In this document: piece by piece, positions 32,042 through 45,467 of the stretch | Position numbering within the stretch: position 1 is the first letter of the stretch | How the letters are laid out: each line of letters opens with the position of its first letter | Source of the DNA: Torreya grandis | Lineage: Eukaryota; Streptophyta; Pinopsida; Cupressales; Taxaceae | Assembly (NCBI GenBank): GCA_037957365.1 | Contig: JARHVA010000350.1 | Span: 477,501 to 541,500, forward strand | DNA: 64,000 bases | Direction: 5' to 3' | Translations under genes and position numbers: made by a program | Notes under the pieces: generated by a model | Database searches by the model: none | Told to the model about the DNA's origin: nothing | The model's input: the letters and a program-made list of their open reading frames with translations, nothing else

Positions 32042-34001
32042 TTGGATAGATCATTCCATATGGCTATATTAGGTTCATTTTTTGTTCAAATCCTATATGA
32101 GATTCAATTCCACTATTTTTATGATGACTATATAGTCATGATGAGGATGTTTATCTTTTTAGTGTTACTCTTGATGATGATGAGCTTAGCCTTATAGATA
32201 TTATTTAGACATCTCATACTAGCTCAATTCATAACTTTGTTGTGGATATTCCTATCTTAGGTATATCTCATATTTATGTTGATCCATTTCTTGATATTTC
32301 CCATAGTGATTGGTTTACTGATGATGATGATATGCTTGGTGAGACCAATTAGATGTTTGTTAAAACACATTTTTTGTTGAAAAAGATATATACGTAGTGC
32401 ATGATGATGTTGATGTTCTTTATTAATGTGTTTGAATTGTATGAGGTTTTAGAGATTGATATATTAAGTTGAAACCCCAAAAGGGTGGCTTAAAAACTAT
32501 TCCCATTAAGTTGAAAATCAAAAAGGTTGGATTAATAGAGACTTATGATGAAAACATGAAAGGGTATCATTGAGTCATGAATATATTATATAGGTACTAG
32601 GATGGTTGGTGTTTTTTATTCAAAGTAATTCCCTTTTAATGGGGTTAGATATAATTTTTTTACACTCTCATATGAAAATGGGGAACATGTGGAATCATAT
32701 TTTGAGTTAAAAATCAATTTTTTAAGGCATCAGAGATTTGAGTTTTGATGATTAATCGATTAGTTTTGATCATATGGATCATGATTTTTTTGATATTTCA
32801 ATAAAATTATGAGTTGATAAATATTTTGGTGATATACTCTAGATGCATCTAGATATATTAGCTTGTGGATACTTATGTTCATCATGGATTAGCCAGTAGA
32901 TGCCTAATTTTTGGATATGCTTTATGAGCACTTGTAGTTTTTCATTTAAATATAATGTATTTTTTAGTATTTTTTGATGAGTGAATATATTTGACTCACC
33001 TTTGTTGATACACAGTTGACTCACTAGAGGTTGATTTTTTCCCCTGATGGATTTATTGCACATGACATATAATTTTTAGAGTGAATCTTTTTTTATGATT
33101 ATAAAACTTATTTGTGTACCTTATTGATCATTTTTTTATGATTATTAGTGTGACTAAATGATTGGATACTTTTGATTGACATTTATGTCTAATTTTAGTT
33201 CTTTATTTTGCATATTAATTTTTGTGATTGTGGATGGATATCATATGTTCATGGGGTTATAGATATTTCTTGACATATCCCTTATTGTGGTCATTTTAGA
33301 TCCATGATGAGTTGTCCTAGATGTATTACCACGAGAATAATTATATTGGTCATTTTAATATATTTTAGGTTGTAGGATATTTTAACTTATTTTCATTTTA
33401 GCTTATGATAACTTTGGACTAGGTTTGGTCCTGATGATTTTAGTATTAAGGATGGGACATGTCATACATCATAAGATATTTATATCCATATTTTGAGTGA
33501 ATGATTTTTTAGTTACATAATAAATTGTAGATTACATAGTTTGACATTACTTATATGGGAGATTTGAGTATGAGGTTTTCAATGATTATACATGGAGTGA
33601 TTACATTAGATATTTTTCATTTTTGCATAGTTTTAATGCCACATTATTAGTGTTTTATGTTTTGATGTGTTCTTAAATTTATTTATTTTTAGATATTTGT
33701 GGAATAATTTGGTTCACATTTTTAGCTTGATATATATTGAAGAAGTTGGGTTTTATAGTGTACTTGTAGCATAGTATTGGGATTTTGGGTTAATCATGAG
33801 ATTTAGATTGAGTTATCTAGTTTTTTATATCTTTTAGTAAATGTTTCATTGGGACATGGTATGATTAGGTATGATCCTTTACAAGGGTGGATATGGATCA
33901 TACACATTGATTTCATCATGATTTTTGTATTTTGAAAGTTTAGAGTGTACCATCTGCATCATAGTAGTCACATAAACTAGAAGTTCAGTGGACATAGGCT
34001 T
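32042..34001 (+). pseudogene. Internal 3' part of LTR element F with an unassigned coding relic
   Basis: 32133-32349 in one plus frame reads EDVYLFSVTLDDDELSLIDI, then (after one stop) TSHTSSIHNFVVDIPILGIS and HIYVDPFLDISHSDWFTDDD. The stretch is acidic, with only one internal stop, and protein-like. I do not recognise the family; it may be a retroelement polyprotein linker. The rest to 34001 has no recognisable coding. Confidence 0.4.
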
Positions 34002-34011
34002 ACAAGGGGTT
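34002..34011 (+). other. Candidate polypurine tract of element F
   Basis: ACAAGGGGTT is followed at once by TGTTAGGAATA, a typical LTR start. Confidence 0.5.
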
Positions 34012-35153
34012 TGTTAGGAATATAAAATTACATTATAATCCTAAGGATTATTTCATCCATTAAAAATATTATTTTTAGTTGGTAATTATTTGGAGGTGGT
34101 TAATCCCATTATGGTAGTTATACCAAACAATGTATCTTTTATTCATTAAATAATAATAGATTTGTGACCCAATTTTTTACCATATATTCATTATTCATTC
34201 ATATTTTATCCATTTTATGTTATATCAAACATGTCAATAAATATCCAAGCAAAGATTCCCACAAATTGACATGTGTCATTTTGGATTTCTTATTTCCCAC
34301 ACAAACATGAATGATCAACATGTGTCCTATTGTATCTCTAAAAATCTTGGATTCAATGGTCAATTTCAATATTTTTTGATCCAATTTTCTTGAAACTCCA
34401 ACCAATTCCTTACATGCACCAAGTCTCCTTGGCATAATCCATTTTACTTCTACTCAATAATGTATGTACATTCAATCCTCTAGGTAATTATGTGACTCTC
34501 TCCATTCTCTACTCTTGATTAAAGTTGAATATGTATTCAAGATTTTTTGCACCCATTAAAACCATTGATCCATCCTATTTATCTTCTTACTAATTATGTG
34601 TCTATATGTTAAATGGTTCCTTCGATCATGTTTAGACTTAAAATGCTTCATATCATTTATGCAATAATACACCCTTATTATTATTCAAAGCATCAAACTT
34701 GTCCTATTTTCCATGTGTCCTTAACATTTTCACTTAGTGCCTTTATATTTATACATAGGCTGATAGTTTTTGCAATTATACATAAACATTTTCATTCAGT
34801 TCTATTCTATTGTCTTGTGTGCATGTTTTTCAATCTTGTCTCTTGTGCCTTTTTTGCACAAGCCCAAACACTTACTTAAGTGTAAGCTTCCACTTAAATT
34901 GTTCACATATAAAAGCATATGGGAAAAATATTTTTCACCATTTCACTCATGTGCATATGTGCTTTAAACATTCATCACAAATCTTATGATCTTATACATG
35001 TCACCACACAAGTGTCAACTTTTTAACCTATATAATGTAATTTTGTGCATACTTTCTCACCTACATAATGATAACATTACATGTTTCATGCCTTATCCAA
35101 AAGTCTATAAAATCTTATTAAAAAATTCAACACAACTCCAAGCTACATATCCT

Positions 35154-35163
35154 CTATATAAAT
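35154..35163 (+). promoter_or_regulatory. TATA box of the element F LTR
   Basis: CTATATAAAT lies in a pyrimidine-rich, promoter-like context (ATATCCTCTATATAAATGGG). Confidence 0.5.
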
Positions 35164-35335
35164 GGGCTCCTATGCAATCTTTAAGAGTTTAAGAATTGAT
35201 ATGCCATGCAACCCATGCACTTAAAAAGTTAGTTTTATTTTTTTTTCAAAATTGATTATGTTTATGGTTGAATCGATATTTTCATTCATAGTAAATTATA
35301 TTACATAAAACTCCATGTGTAATTAAAATGTGATC

Positions 35336-35373
35336 CCCTACTCACAAGTAGGGTATAAGTGGTAAAACCACTC
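35336..35373. other. Two adjacent small hairpins
   Basis: CCCTACT-CACA-AGTAGGG (35336-35353) is followed by AGTGGT-AAA-ACCACT (about 35358-35372). Both stems are perfect. Their role is unknown. Confidence 0.6.
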
Positions 35374-35379
35374 ATTTGG

Positions 35380-37499
35380 TTTGTTTCTAAGGCCATGATG
35401 TTTTGTGTGGTTCCTAAGAAGTATTTATTATAGATTATTTCTCTTCAAACCCCTTTTTTTCATAAACCATCCTCCCATACCTATCTATGATACTCTCACT
35501 CTTCCTTGACCTATGATAGGATAGGTCACAATTCATCCACCTCCACATAGCTATGATCCTTATACTCTTGCTTCCCCTATTTTCTCTTATGGATATACAC
35601 CCAAATATTTATTCCCACCTAAAAAACATTTATACAACACTTTATATTTTCATGTAATTATGGGTGCCATACAAATCAACTCTTATATGCACTTTCTCAT
35701 GATCCTAATTTCTTCTCTTCATTTTTCAGGTTCTACACCCACCTTTTTTTGTACACCTCCACAAAGTGATTTAATATATATATATATATATATATAAGGC
35801 ATATATCACTCCAAACCAATATTTTACTACACATATATTATTCCTTCTATTATCCTCGTTATCTCAAACATTGGAAAACAGGTATACTTATGATTCATCC
35901 TTATTTATTCCTTCCATAAGACATATATACATGGATATACTATAAAAACTCTCCACTATTATCATACCTCCTGATATACATTTATTTGTGGTACTTTCAC
36001 TACCACTATTCTTCTTCACTTCACTCCACTTGATGTCTTTAGTGACTTACAAACACTATGGACTTTGACAACTTCCATCTCTTCTACCTACTTCATCAAC
36101 TCCTTTGTTGTCTTACATTTTTCTTTGTATGCCCAAAATAACATTATCACCAGTCACTCCTTATCCACTCCACTAATTTTCATTTTTTTAAAATTCAATC
36201 TGATCATTATTTTTATAATACATCCTCCTAGTAACTTTCCAATACTATATGCAAATAATAGTGTGATTTATGTATCAACTTCAAGATGATCATTTTAAGT
36301 TTATAATATTGTGTTATATTCATTTCACTTTCTCCATTCATCATATCTGGTATGACTCAAAAAAATAAATTTGTTTCACCTTATACTTTATGACTCATAA
36401 AAGTCTCCTTCTCCTCACTAATATAAGCTTCTCCTACATGTTTTATAGCTTTGCATCCTATATTCCTTACATGGAGTTACATCCAATTTATCTTATCCAT
36501 TTTTTACCTTGAGGGAAAATAGTCCACCCCATTTTATTTATTTTTCCACTTTTTATTACTTCAATTGGACTTCCACTTGACTCTCCTCTATTTTTTCTCC
36601 TACAAAAAAAATTAATTGCATTGGAATTAAGGGTTATGATCTTTATTTTATCTTTGTCTTATCTTCTCATATTTTATTATGAGGATTTAACCTTCCTATG
36701 CATCACATTTTTTCTTCCTTTTTCACCATGGTCATTACCACCATGCACACTTAAAAATTATTTTGTGCACCCTTATATGATCACCTCTACATGCACCTTT
36801 AAGCATGTTCCTTTCCTTTACTTTATAACCTTCCTTAGAGTGATTTTGTATCATCCAATGTTACTCCATATATATTATCATGGTGTGTATATAATTAAAA
36901 CCAAAATAGTAATTTTTTATCTCTGGGAAAACCATGTAACTAAAATATGACTTATTTTCTTCATTCTTCTTCCCTGCACATGTTTTAAACAAAATAAGAT
37001 GATTAATGTAATGGTCCTTTCTCTCTATATATAAGGATATAAATAAAATACCAAACTATATCATGCACACATGCAAATAATTTAAGGTGACATAACCAAT
37101 GGGTGTAAATATATGTGGATATGGTTGATAGTAATCCACACTAAATATCAAGGAGTATATAGTTCCAAATCCTATGCCTAAGATATGGAATGTGAGATCT
37201 AGCTAGGTCCCAAGATAATATCAATAATTTAAAGCAAAATATGTAAAATAGGTACAAAGGATTTATTAAAATCACATGTTAAGGTAACTTATATCTAAGA
37301 TGTAAGTAAAATATACTAGATAATATATAAATTCATGATGGATAGCTATAGCTATAGTCTAGAAAAGTGTGTCCTAAATGAGGGCCTAAAATATGGATGT
37401 ATCTATAGACCTAAGCACCCTATAATATGATAGTAATAATAATAAAGGAAACATAGGTGAGTGAAGCGAAAAAATAATACATACTACTCTAATAATAAT

Positions 37500-37500
<1 letters not shown>
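35380..37500. other. Gene-free, pyrimidine-rich region
   Basis: The plus strand is rich in C/T from about 35400 to 37000. ORFs at 36065-36289 and 36621-36950 encode hydrophobic, Leu/Phe/Tyr-rich peptides, as expected from such composition, and have no recognisable domain. A (TA)10 run lies at 35777-35796. Confidence 0.6.

Positions 37501-37501
<1 letters not shown>

Positions 37502-37532
<31 letters not shown>
37502..37532. repeat. (TA)n microsatellite
   Basis: About 15 uninterrupted TA units. Confidence 0.95.
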
Positions 37533-37534
<2 letters not shown>

Positions 37535-37889
37535 CTACAAAGTAAATAAAATGAAAGAGATTAGGGATAGAGATAGTTACTTGGATTGAATTATAGATTC
37601 ATAAATATTCCCTTTGGATCAATTAACACTTCACAAGATATGTTTATAGGTGAAGACATTAAATGGAAAGGATCAATACCTAATTTTCCTTAATTAGGGA
37701 TCCCAAATACTAAGGTTCAACTCCTTGGTTAAATTTATTCCTATAGAAATTTAGTGACCTTGAACAAGACTTGACCTCCACAATAATAATCATTTATATG
37801 TTAATTCTATTTTCTACTACTTAAGGGTGGATATACGAGCATAATCAGAAAAAATGAGTTTTATGTGTCTTGTAAATGATATTTATGAA

Positions 37890-37922
37890 ATATATATATA
37901 TATATATATGTATGTATATATG

Positions 37923-37958
<36 letters not shown>

Positions 37959-37970
37959 TATGTATATGTG

Positions 37971-38003
<33 letters not shown>

Positions 38004-38008
38004 GTATG

Positions 38009-38041
<33 letters not shown>

Positions 38042-38127
38042 GTGTGTGTGTGTGTATATATATACATACATATATATATATATACATATATATATACACA
38101 TATACATATATATATATGTGTGTGTGT

Positions 38128-38201
<74 letters not shown>

Positions 38202-38222
38202 GTATATATATATGTATGTATT
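37890..38222. repeat. Compound TA/TG/CA microsatellite with internal palindromes
   Basis: Blocks of (TA)n with TGTA interruptions, two short (TG)n blocks (about 38040-38054 and 38118-38129), and a long (CA)n block (38130-38191) with a TGTGTGTACACACA junction. All ORFs of 100-138 residues over this region on both strands are repeats of His-Thr, Cys-Val or Tyr-Ile and are artefacts. Confidence 0.97.
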
Positions 38223-39183
38223 TAAACCTATAAATAAATTGTTTATCTAAGTTAGTGATATCAATATAGATCGACATAGTATTATAATTTCAATTGATAT
38301 GGTATTATATCATCATTCATGATATATTATAGTATAAATTTTATTATATTCTTAGTGGAAATATAGATTAAAAATATCAAAACTATCTATATTTTTGATA
38401 CATTATATGGATGAATAGGTAAGAAAACAACTATATCGATAGTGACAATATAATAGGAAATAGATAAAGGCTATAAAACTAAATAGAAAGAGACATAGAA
38501 GGAAATTATAAACACACTATATAGAGTATATGTTGAGAGTGGTGTGCATATTAATTGATAGTATCTGAACATTTATTTCAAAGTAGCATGAGCCAATCCC
38601 ACCCCTTTCTTGGTGCACTCCTTAGGATGTGCACCCATGGATATTGATACACCAATGAGTCTTATAAAAGAGATCATCAATAAAATATAAAGATTATAAA
38701 TACCATGATATACATATTCCCCACCTAAAAACATAGTATGATGCTTTGGTAAATATATATATCATAATGAAATCATAATTGAAATTCTAAAATGAAATAT
38801 GATAAATGAATAGCTAAAGTTAACATATGCATAACTTGACTAACCTTTCTGCATAAATGATGCATGAGAATTTTGTATTCTTAGTTATAACACAAACTAC
38901 ATATGGTCATCATAATGACACAAGTATAAAATGTAATAAAATTAAAATGTGTATACACATGATAGTTAATAAATGGAAATAATTGAAAAAAAATGAGAAA
39001 AAAATTGTAAAACCTAAAAAATTAGAAAGTCAAGAATGATAAGTCTAAACTAGAACTAAAATCTCCAAGGAATAAGATAATAATAAATGAAATTTAAAAA
39101 GCTAAAATGATAAGGATAAATTAAATCTAAAAACACCAAGGAATAATATAACTAAGTGATATAAAGTAAAATGTGAAAAGTAA
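38223..39183. other. Gene-free flank of A3
   Basis: It is AT-rich with no recognisable coding. It contains an inverted repeat, GGTGCAC (38612-38618) with GTGCACC (38629-38635), and a diverged duplication of about 70 bp at about 39055-39160 (TCTCCAAGGAATAA and ACACCAAGGAATAA). Confidence 0.6.
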
Positions 39184-39188
39184 AAACT

Positions 39189-40490
39189 TGTTTAATCCTA
39201 AAATGAAATGTGTAGTATGTTTTCACTTTAATCTTAGGGTTAAGAATATAGAAATGAGATGGCATAAGGGTGGTAATAAAATATATAGTACATCCATTAA
39301 ATTCTAAACTCAAATATAAGCATAAACTAAATTTATTATGCTAAGACAATCTAAATATGAAAATTACAAATAGGTTATATATATAAATGATAAAGAGAAG
39401 TACTTAGCTTGTTCTGATGATAATGTAGTTTTAGATCTAGAATAGGATGAAATTAGGTAAAAACATAGTTCTATAATCATTTTTAGATTCTAGATATAGT
39501 GCCTCTATTTATTTGGATAGTTATGTTAGCCTTATATGTTTGTATCAATGCTATTATTTGTGTTTGACATTAGTGTCATGTATGAAATATCTAGTGAAAA
39601 ATGACACAACCACCTAGATGCTTTTATGTTTTATTTCACCTTCACTCTAGTGTATTCACCAAGATTTCCATCTTCAATATGATATTGGGTAAAAATGGGT
39701 TAATGGGCACATGGTTTCAAGCTAACCCTAATGACCCTATTGTAATAGAACATTGCCTACATAGCCAATACTTCATAAGAAGGCTTTAGACTCATGTAGT
39801 TATCTCCTACGTGTTGGCTTGTGTGTGAATCATACAAAGTGTGTAAATAAAGTAAAATAGTGACCTAGATTATAACTCTAAAAAATGGGATCTTAGGTTT
39901 TTCTTTTAGTACTTCAGACCTATAGATGTATTGTACCTATGATTAGTATGGAAATATGGAAGCTTTGATCAATTAAATGCTTGATAGAGTGATTTTTGAT
40001 AAGTTCCTTGATCTATTTGGTATTTTATAGGTATTAATAGGTAAGGAATGAATGAGGTTTGATCTTATATTTATATTAATCTATTTAGAGTATTAGCTCA
40101 CATTAAAACACTTAACCTAACCATTAGGATACATTTCATTTACAAATCATATGACTTTAGGGAAATGGAAACTTATGCTAGGGATAAATAGTAACATTAG
40201 CATTACTATATGTCTCAAACATTAGTCTATATAGATTAGTAAAATAAGTACATGTTCAAAACTTCTAGAGATATAATATAAGTATATTTTAAGAATTCTA
40301 GACAAGATATCATGTATGTGTCATCAATATAAGACTAGTTGTACTAAGCGATATGACAAGGAGAATAATATAGAGTAGATGCAAGAATTGTGGAAACAAA
40401 GAGAGTGTATAATTAAGAAGATAAACTAAGGTATGAATTTTTTAGGTGTATAAGAATGAGATGATACATAATCACATAATATCATTTAAA
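39189..40490 (-). repeat. Left LTR (3' LTR) of A3
   Basis: On the plus strand it starts TGTTTAATCCTAAAATG and ends CATTTAAA (CATCTACA in the least decayed copy). It is collinear with 45468-46808. Confidence 0.88.
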
Positions 40491-40503
40491 TTTAACCCCT
40501 TTA
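40491..40503 (-). other. Polypurine tract of A3
   Basis: The minus strand reads TAAAGGGGTTAAA next to the LTR. Confidence 0.75.
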
Positions 40504-41290
40504 ATCTAGTATTGAAATTTCTAGTTTAAAGGAAAGGAATAATTACCTAGGTGTGTATTCTCACCTTATCTTTACTTGAGTTCAACTTGAGTGATTTTAT
40601 AGTGACTGACATATAACCAAGAGCATGTTACACTATAAAATCAATGCATTTAATAAGGGTTAAAATTACTTGAAATAGATTGAAATGAAAGAGCAAGGTT
40701 TAGGATTACACATGTGTGTCGATGTAATTACCTTGTTTATTGGTAAGTTATTTTATAAAATATATATCATTGTAAGTCTCTAAAATTGGTATTAGAATAA
40801 ATATAGATAAATATTTGAAGTGCATATATCCATAGAGAGGGAGAGGGAGAGAGATGCATATATTGGAAGGCACATGCCCCCAACTTTGGATCAAAAGTGA
40901 GTTACCACTTGGTAGTTGAGATTAACTCAACCATTCAACCCAATGACACTTATAACCTAGTGAGGTTGGATGATCAATTCCAACCTAAAAAATTTAAAAT
41001 ATTGAGTGATTTGATTACCTAAACCATACCAAAAGGTGAACTAACTACTGCATTAGATTGGCTCAATATGGTCCATAAAATTTTGTAGGGTATCAATACA
41101 TGAAATGGTTTTAGAATATAAAATTGATTTATATTTTGAAATATTATGAAAAAATTTCTTAGCATATTCACCTTAAACATGTCTCAAGTTGAAACTATGT
41201 ATAACAATTGTACCAATGTATACAATTCTACCATAATTATGAATTTGAATCATATAACTTTGTGTTTTTTATAATTTGAATAAATATGTA

Positions 41291-41715
41291 AGTGTAAAAG
41301 ACATGATTCCAAATCATGTACCCACTATATATGGATAAATCTAAAAATTTATATAAGTACCAAAGTGGAGAACATAATTCCAAAACATGCCGTCAATATA
41401 AACTAGAGATGTTAAATACTGGATAGGTGTGGAAAACATGCTTGTAAAGCATGCCCCCACTAAATATATGAATTGATATAAATACCACATAATAAAAGAG
41501 TGTGAAAACATTCTTCCAAATAATACCCCCATTCTATCTAAAAATTTTGAATGTGTGGAGGCCATGTCCATTTGGCATTCCTCTATAGAATCTACAAATT
41601 GATATAACTACCAAATACTGAATAAGTGTGGATAACATGCTTCCAAAGCATGCCCCCACTAAATCTAAATATTATTAAAAGTGTGTAGAGAATGATTCCC
41701 AAGACTTTCCCTACT
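41291..41715 (-). repeat. Array of seven 36-bp palindromic modules in A3
   Basis: Modules lie at 41291-41326, 41362-41397, 41426-41461, 41499-41534, 41552-41587, 41625-41660 and 41680-41715, each 36 bp. The best one (41625-41660) reads AGTGTGGATAACATG, CTTCC, AAAGCATGCCCCCACT on the plus strand, the reverse complement of the A1 consensus. Spacers are 35, 28, 37, 17, 37 and 19 bp. Confidence 0.9.
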
Positions 41716-41726
41716 AATATTCCCCA

Positions 41727-41775
41727 CTTTGAGGTGAGGCAAAGATAGGAACTGGGAGCTACCTCACCTCAAAAG
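41727..41775. repeat. Inverted repeat next to the module array (A3)
   Basis: CTTTGAGGTGAGG (41727-41739) pairs with CCTCACCTCAAAAG (41762-41775), with a 12-bp perfect core. It is the counterpart of 8162-8213 in A1. Confidence 0.85.
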
Positions 41776-41789
41776 GGTAAGATAACTAT

Positions 41790-43090
41790 AAAATATGTGA
41801 ATGTAACCATGTAACATATAAAAGGAACATGTCTAGGTAAATGCATCATTGGAGTACATACAACCAATGTGATCACATATAAGCCTAACATGCATGATAA
41901 ATATCATGGTAATGTCTAGATATTAATAGTGTAATCTCAACAAGCACACACACAAGATCACTCAAAAACAAAATCAAGAGATAATGATCCAAGGAGACCG
42001 CAAACAAGAGGCATGTTCAAATGCCTCAAAATCTAAGGGATGTGAATTAGTCAAATGTATGTAAAATAAATAATGACATATTTAAATGTCCATACAAAAA
42101 ATAATGACATATATAAATGTCAATGAAATCATACATGGCCACAAGAAAAGGAGCATATTCAAATGATTGAATAATCAAGATAAAACACTCAAGGAATTGT
42201 GTATAAATTAAAACATAAGCAACTAGAATAAACATATCATAGTGGCCCATGGATCTAATGTTTTATAAAAATATGTCACGTGTATATCAAATTAAATAAC
42301 CTATGTAATATATAACCATGGATAATAGGCATGTGTAAGTACATATGTAAAATCAAACATGATAGTGTAGAGTCATCATCGAATCATATAACATGTGTGT
42401 ATCAATTTAAAATAAGAAAATGCACCCAATGTTCATAAAACATGAGTATAGGGAAATCCCAACATCTAAAATAGGAGTGTATCATGTATTTATGTATGCC
42501 TATGCCATACCCAATATAGAAGTGTGATATATATGTGTATGTAGGAGTAACTAAGTATGTGGTCCATCAATATGGAATTGACACATGGATGCCAAGGAGT
42601 GAATAGAACAAGTACCAATAGTGTTTTCAAGTTTTTTTTTGGAAGCTTTTGGAGATAGGAAAGATCATCTTATGGTTCCATCTAACTGATGATCATAGAT
42701 ATCTCCCCATTATAAATCTAGTGTAATAACCTGTGTACATGATCAAGGAGCATATAAAGGTGTAATATATGTCACTCTAGTATTGATGGTGTTTTATGTA
42801 TGTAAAATAGTACTCTACGATCATTAAGTAATAGTGGTAGTAATCAAATTAAGGGTTTTTAGAACTCGTCATTGATTTTTTTTATTTCCTTACATTAATA
42901 GTAAGAGAAACATGTGTAGGTTATCTAGATATTTAAACACGGTCTATACTAGAAGATTAATATTGTAATGAATCCATTGTATGTCTTTGATGTAATGGTC
43001 TCTCAAGTACTAGCCATCTATAAAGGGGGTTTCCTATTGCTTACCCCTTTATAGTGGATTAGCCTTAGTAGGGTTGATATCTAATTATCT
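41790..43090 (-). other. Non-coding interior of A3
   Basis: It aligns with 7250-8161 of A1 and 2366-3110 plus 10802-11050 of A2. No coding is seen on either strand. The AT-rich ORF at 42047-42250 is not conserved in the sisters. Confidence 0.65.
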
Positions 43091-43580
43091 GGGTATAAGT
43101 TTATTTTTTTCAATAGGATGCTCATATGGAATTTCAAAAATCATAATTATCTAATTGGCATGAAGGTATTTGACACACCCAGGTACTATAAAAGGTAATT
43201 ATTGAAGAGTGTGTATCCAAATTCTTCCCAATAGCATATAAATTATGTTTTTAGAAAGGATAACTAAAATTGTAGTAACCACATATTTAGGATGAACATG
43301 TAAAGGTAATTCAATATTGACAAGAACCTTATAGGAGGTCCCATCAAATTATTTAACTAATCTGATACAGGGGTGTAAATCATGATGAGTATAACCTAAG
43401 TACACAATTGATGTCATGGTATAAACATTTTTACTTGCACCATTATCAATCATAACATTATATATGGGTTATTTATCAAGGTACACTTGAATGAATAGGG
43501 AATAAATATTAGATTCATCATCCTTAATTTCACTATCATCAAAGGAAATATAAGGTCTTTGAACCATAGGAGGTATATTT
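43090..43580 (-). pseudogene. Aspartic protease of A3, catalytic Asp retained
   Basis: The minus strand reads MIDNGAS near 43458-43438 (the D-x-G-A-S active site with Asn at the variable position), then VYLGYTHHDLHP, then VNIELPLHVHPKYVVT, then MLLGRIWIHTLQ and LPFIVPGCVKYL. That is the full layout of a plant Gypsy protease, including the LLGRPWIH block. A few stops remain. Its role was Gag maturation. Confidence 0.75.
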
Positions 43581-43599
43581 CACATGTAAGTACCAATAA

Positions 43600-45283
43600 T
43601 CCCATCTAGTGGGTGTCTATAATGTGAAGGAGGAGGATGATGTGCATTATATACCATTTAGACTTTTGGTTTCATTTTATAATGTTTTTACATAGGATTG
43701 TTAAATATTTTCTATTTATGGTGATCACCTAGTTGTGGACTTAATTCCTTTGAATGATACTCAAATGAAATATTTTAGTCATTGATAAGATCTTGGATCT
43801 TATGCTTCAAGGTAAATCATCTGCCCATAGAATGTCATATTCTTTGATGATAATTGTAATAAGCATTCACATCATATACTTTGGGTAGAGGTTGAATCAT
43901 GTCAAACTCAATAGGATGAATTAGAGATATAATTTGGAATTCTAATATCCATAGGAGTAATAAATTTGTGGACTTAGGTAAACATGTAAATTATCTCATT
44001 GGTGAATGAGATAAGACAAGATGATTAGGTTGTGAAATTATGTTAACCATTTTGGTTGTTTATTTTTTAGGCTCAAGAGGTTTCACCTTATAACTTGGTT
44101 TAATTAAAAATTTGGTACTAGATGTAGATGTAGATGTAGATGGTGTGTTCGCTACATACTTGAGCTTATTTAATGATATAAGCTTCATTTCATGATCTTG
44201 TATAGCATGGCATAAGTCATTGAAAGATTAAAACTTCTTACAAATAATGGACTCATGTAAAGGAGAATGCAAAATTTACTTTAATATATATTTTAAATCT
44301 TTATCTACCATAGGAATGGTCATTTTGACTATCATTATTTTATATCTCAAGACATATTCATTGATAGGTTAATTGGTTCCTTGTTTTATTTTTGGCAATT
44401 TGGGAATAATAAACCTTTTCATAAATGTTAATGTAAAAGTGTGCTAAAAACTAAGCTATAATAGGTTTGAATGATTATAGAGAATAGAGAGGTAGATCAT
44501 AAAAAAAACTCATATTCCTTGAGACTTATTAGGAATAATTTGGTCAAAATATTATCATTGGAATCATAATAAGGGCTTGCCTCATAGAATGTTTGAAGAT
44601 GTTATTCAAGATCACCCTTACCATTATAAAATGTAAAATTAGGTGAAATGAATCTAGTTAGTAAAGGGTACAAAAATATTTCAATTGTAAGAAGGTTATC
44701 CAACATATCTTGATAATCTATAGAATGAGGGTATTTTTAAGCTTTTTGTTCATTTTTTTTAATCTTGTCATACAAGGTTTTTATGACTTGAAGGAATGAT
44801 TGAACTATAGGCCTAGTGGTAGTTATATTATCAAATTGAGTAGTTGCCAAAGGATATGAAAACATGTTTTGAGCAGTAATAGGCATTAAAACTAGTATTC
44901 ATGTTGAAACAACAAGTAATTCCATAATAGATGTATCAATATTAGTTTTAGGGAACAAATATTTAAACACATACTCTATGCTCTCAATATATGTATTTAG
45001 TTGTAATATGTTCAAGGGGAGGAATGTGTCCACTAAACTTTTGTAATTTTTGGCTTTAAGTATAGTTTTTAAGACCTTATCAAGATCTTTAGGATTTTAT
45101 CAAATATAATCACAAAACAAGGTAATTATATGCACTTTATCATGGCTTCCTTGCTCTTTTTCATTTGTTTCCTAATTTTCATTATAAAAATCTTCTTTTA
45201 TGAAAACATTGTCAACATTATTCATTGTCCACATGGGTATCATCATGATCCAAGGTATGAGATCCCTCATTACTTTTAGACAT
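43600..45283 (-). pseudogene. Gag of A3, broken
   Basis: The likely start is the ATG whose complement is 45281-45283, giving MSKSNEGSHTLDHDDTHVDN before the first stop. The core near 44640-44480 reads FTSPNFTFYNGKGDLE, then HLQTFYEASPYYDSND, then NILTKLFLISLKEYE, matching B's YDGKGDLETNLRAF and KIFPxSLKDYA. There are numerous stops. A small GATGTA repeat sits at about 44119-44140. The distance from primer site to start is about 170 bp. Confidence 0.7.
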
Positions 45284-45451
45284 CTTGTATGTGTGGAGGG
45301 TAAGTTTAATATGTTTAATAAACACACCCCTAATCAAGGTTTATGCCTAGGTTACATGAAAAATAGTACAAATAGGAAATTAAAAAGTATAGTAATCTAA
45401 AACCATATCTAGTTTAAAACCCTAGGAATTAGAAAAACTTTCATTCACATA

Positions 45452-45467
45452 TGTTAGGTTCACCAAA
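45452..45467 (-). promoter_or_regulatory. Primer-binding-site position of A3
   Basis: The minus strand reads TTTGGTGAACCTAACA directly after the LTR end. The left LTR lacks this sequence, which is what separates LTR from primer site here. Confidence 0.65.

Larger units (their letters stand above)
34012..35375 (+). repeat. Candidate 3' LTR of element F
   Basis: It starts TGTTAGGAATATAAAATTAC after a polypurine tract and contains a good core promoter (CTATATAAAT at 35154-35163). The end is uncertain because no partner LTR is in the window. Two adjacent small hairpins at 35336-35373 may mark the R-U5 or the end. Short ORFs here (34613-34879, 34986-35192) have no domain and are not called. Confidence 0.45.

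Noticed and set aside
36621..36950. 109-residue hydrophobic ORF that could be a membrane protein
   Set aside because: The region is pyrimidine-rich, which yields Leu/Phe/Ser-rich frames by chance; there is no domain and neighbouring frames look the same.
37845..38277. ORFs of 100-138 residues on both strands
   Set aside because: They are translations of TA/TG/CA microsatellites and consist of two- or three-residue repeats.
39172..39188. Start of the A3 left LTR at TGTGAAAAG
   Set aside because: Comparison with the right LTR showed that the first conserved base is 39189; the extra TGTTAGGTTCACC at 45452 belongs to the primer site, present only beside the 5' LTR.
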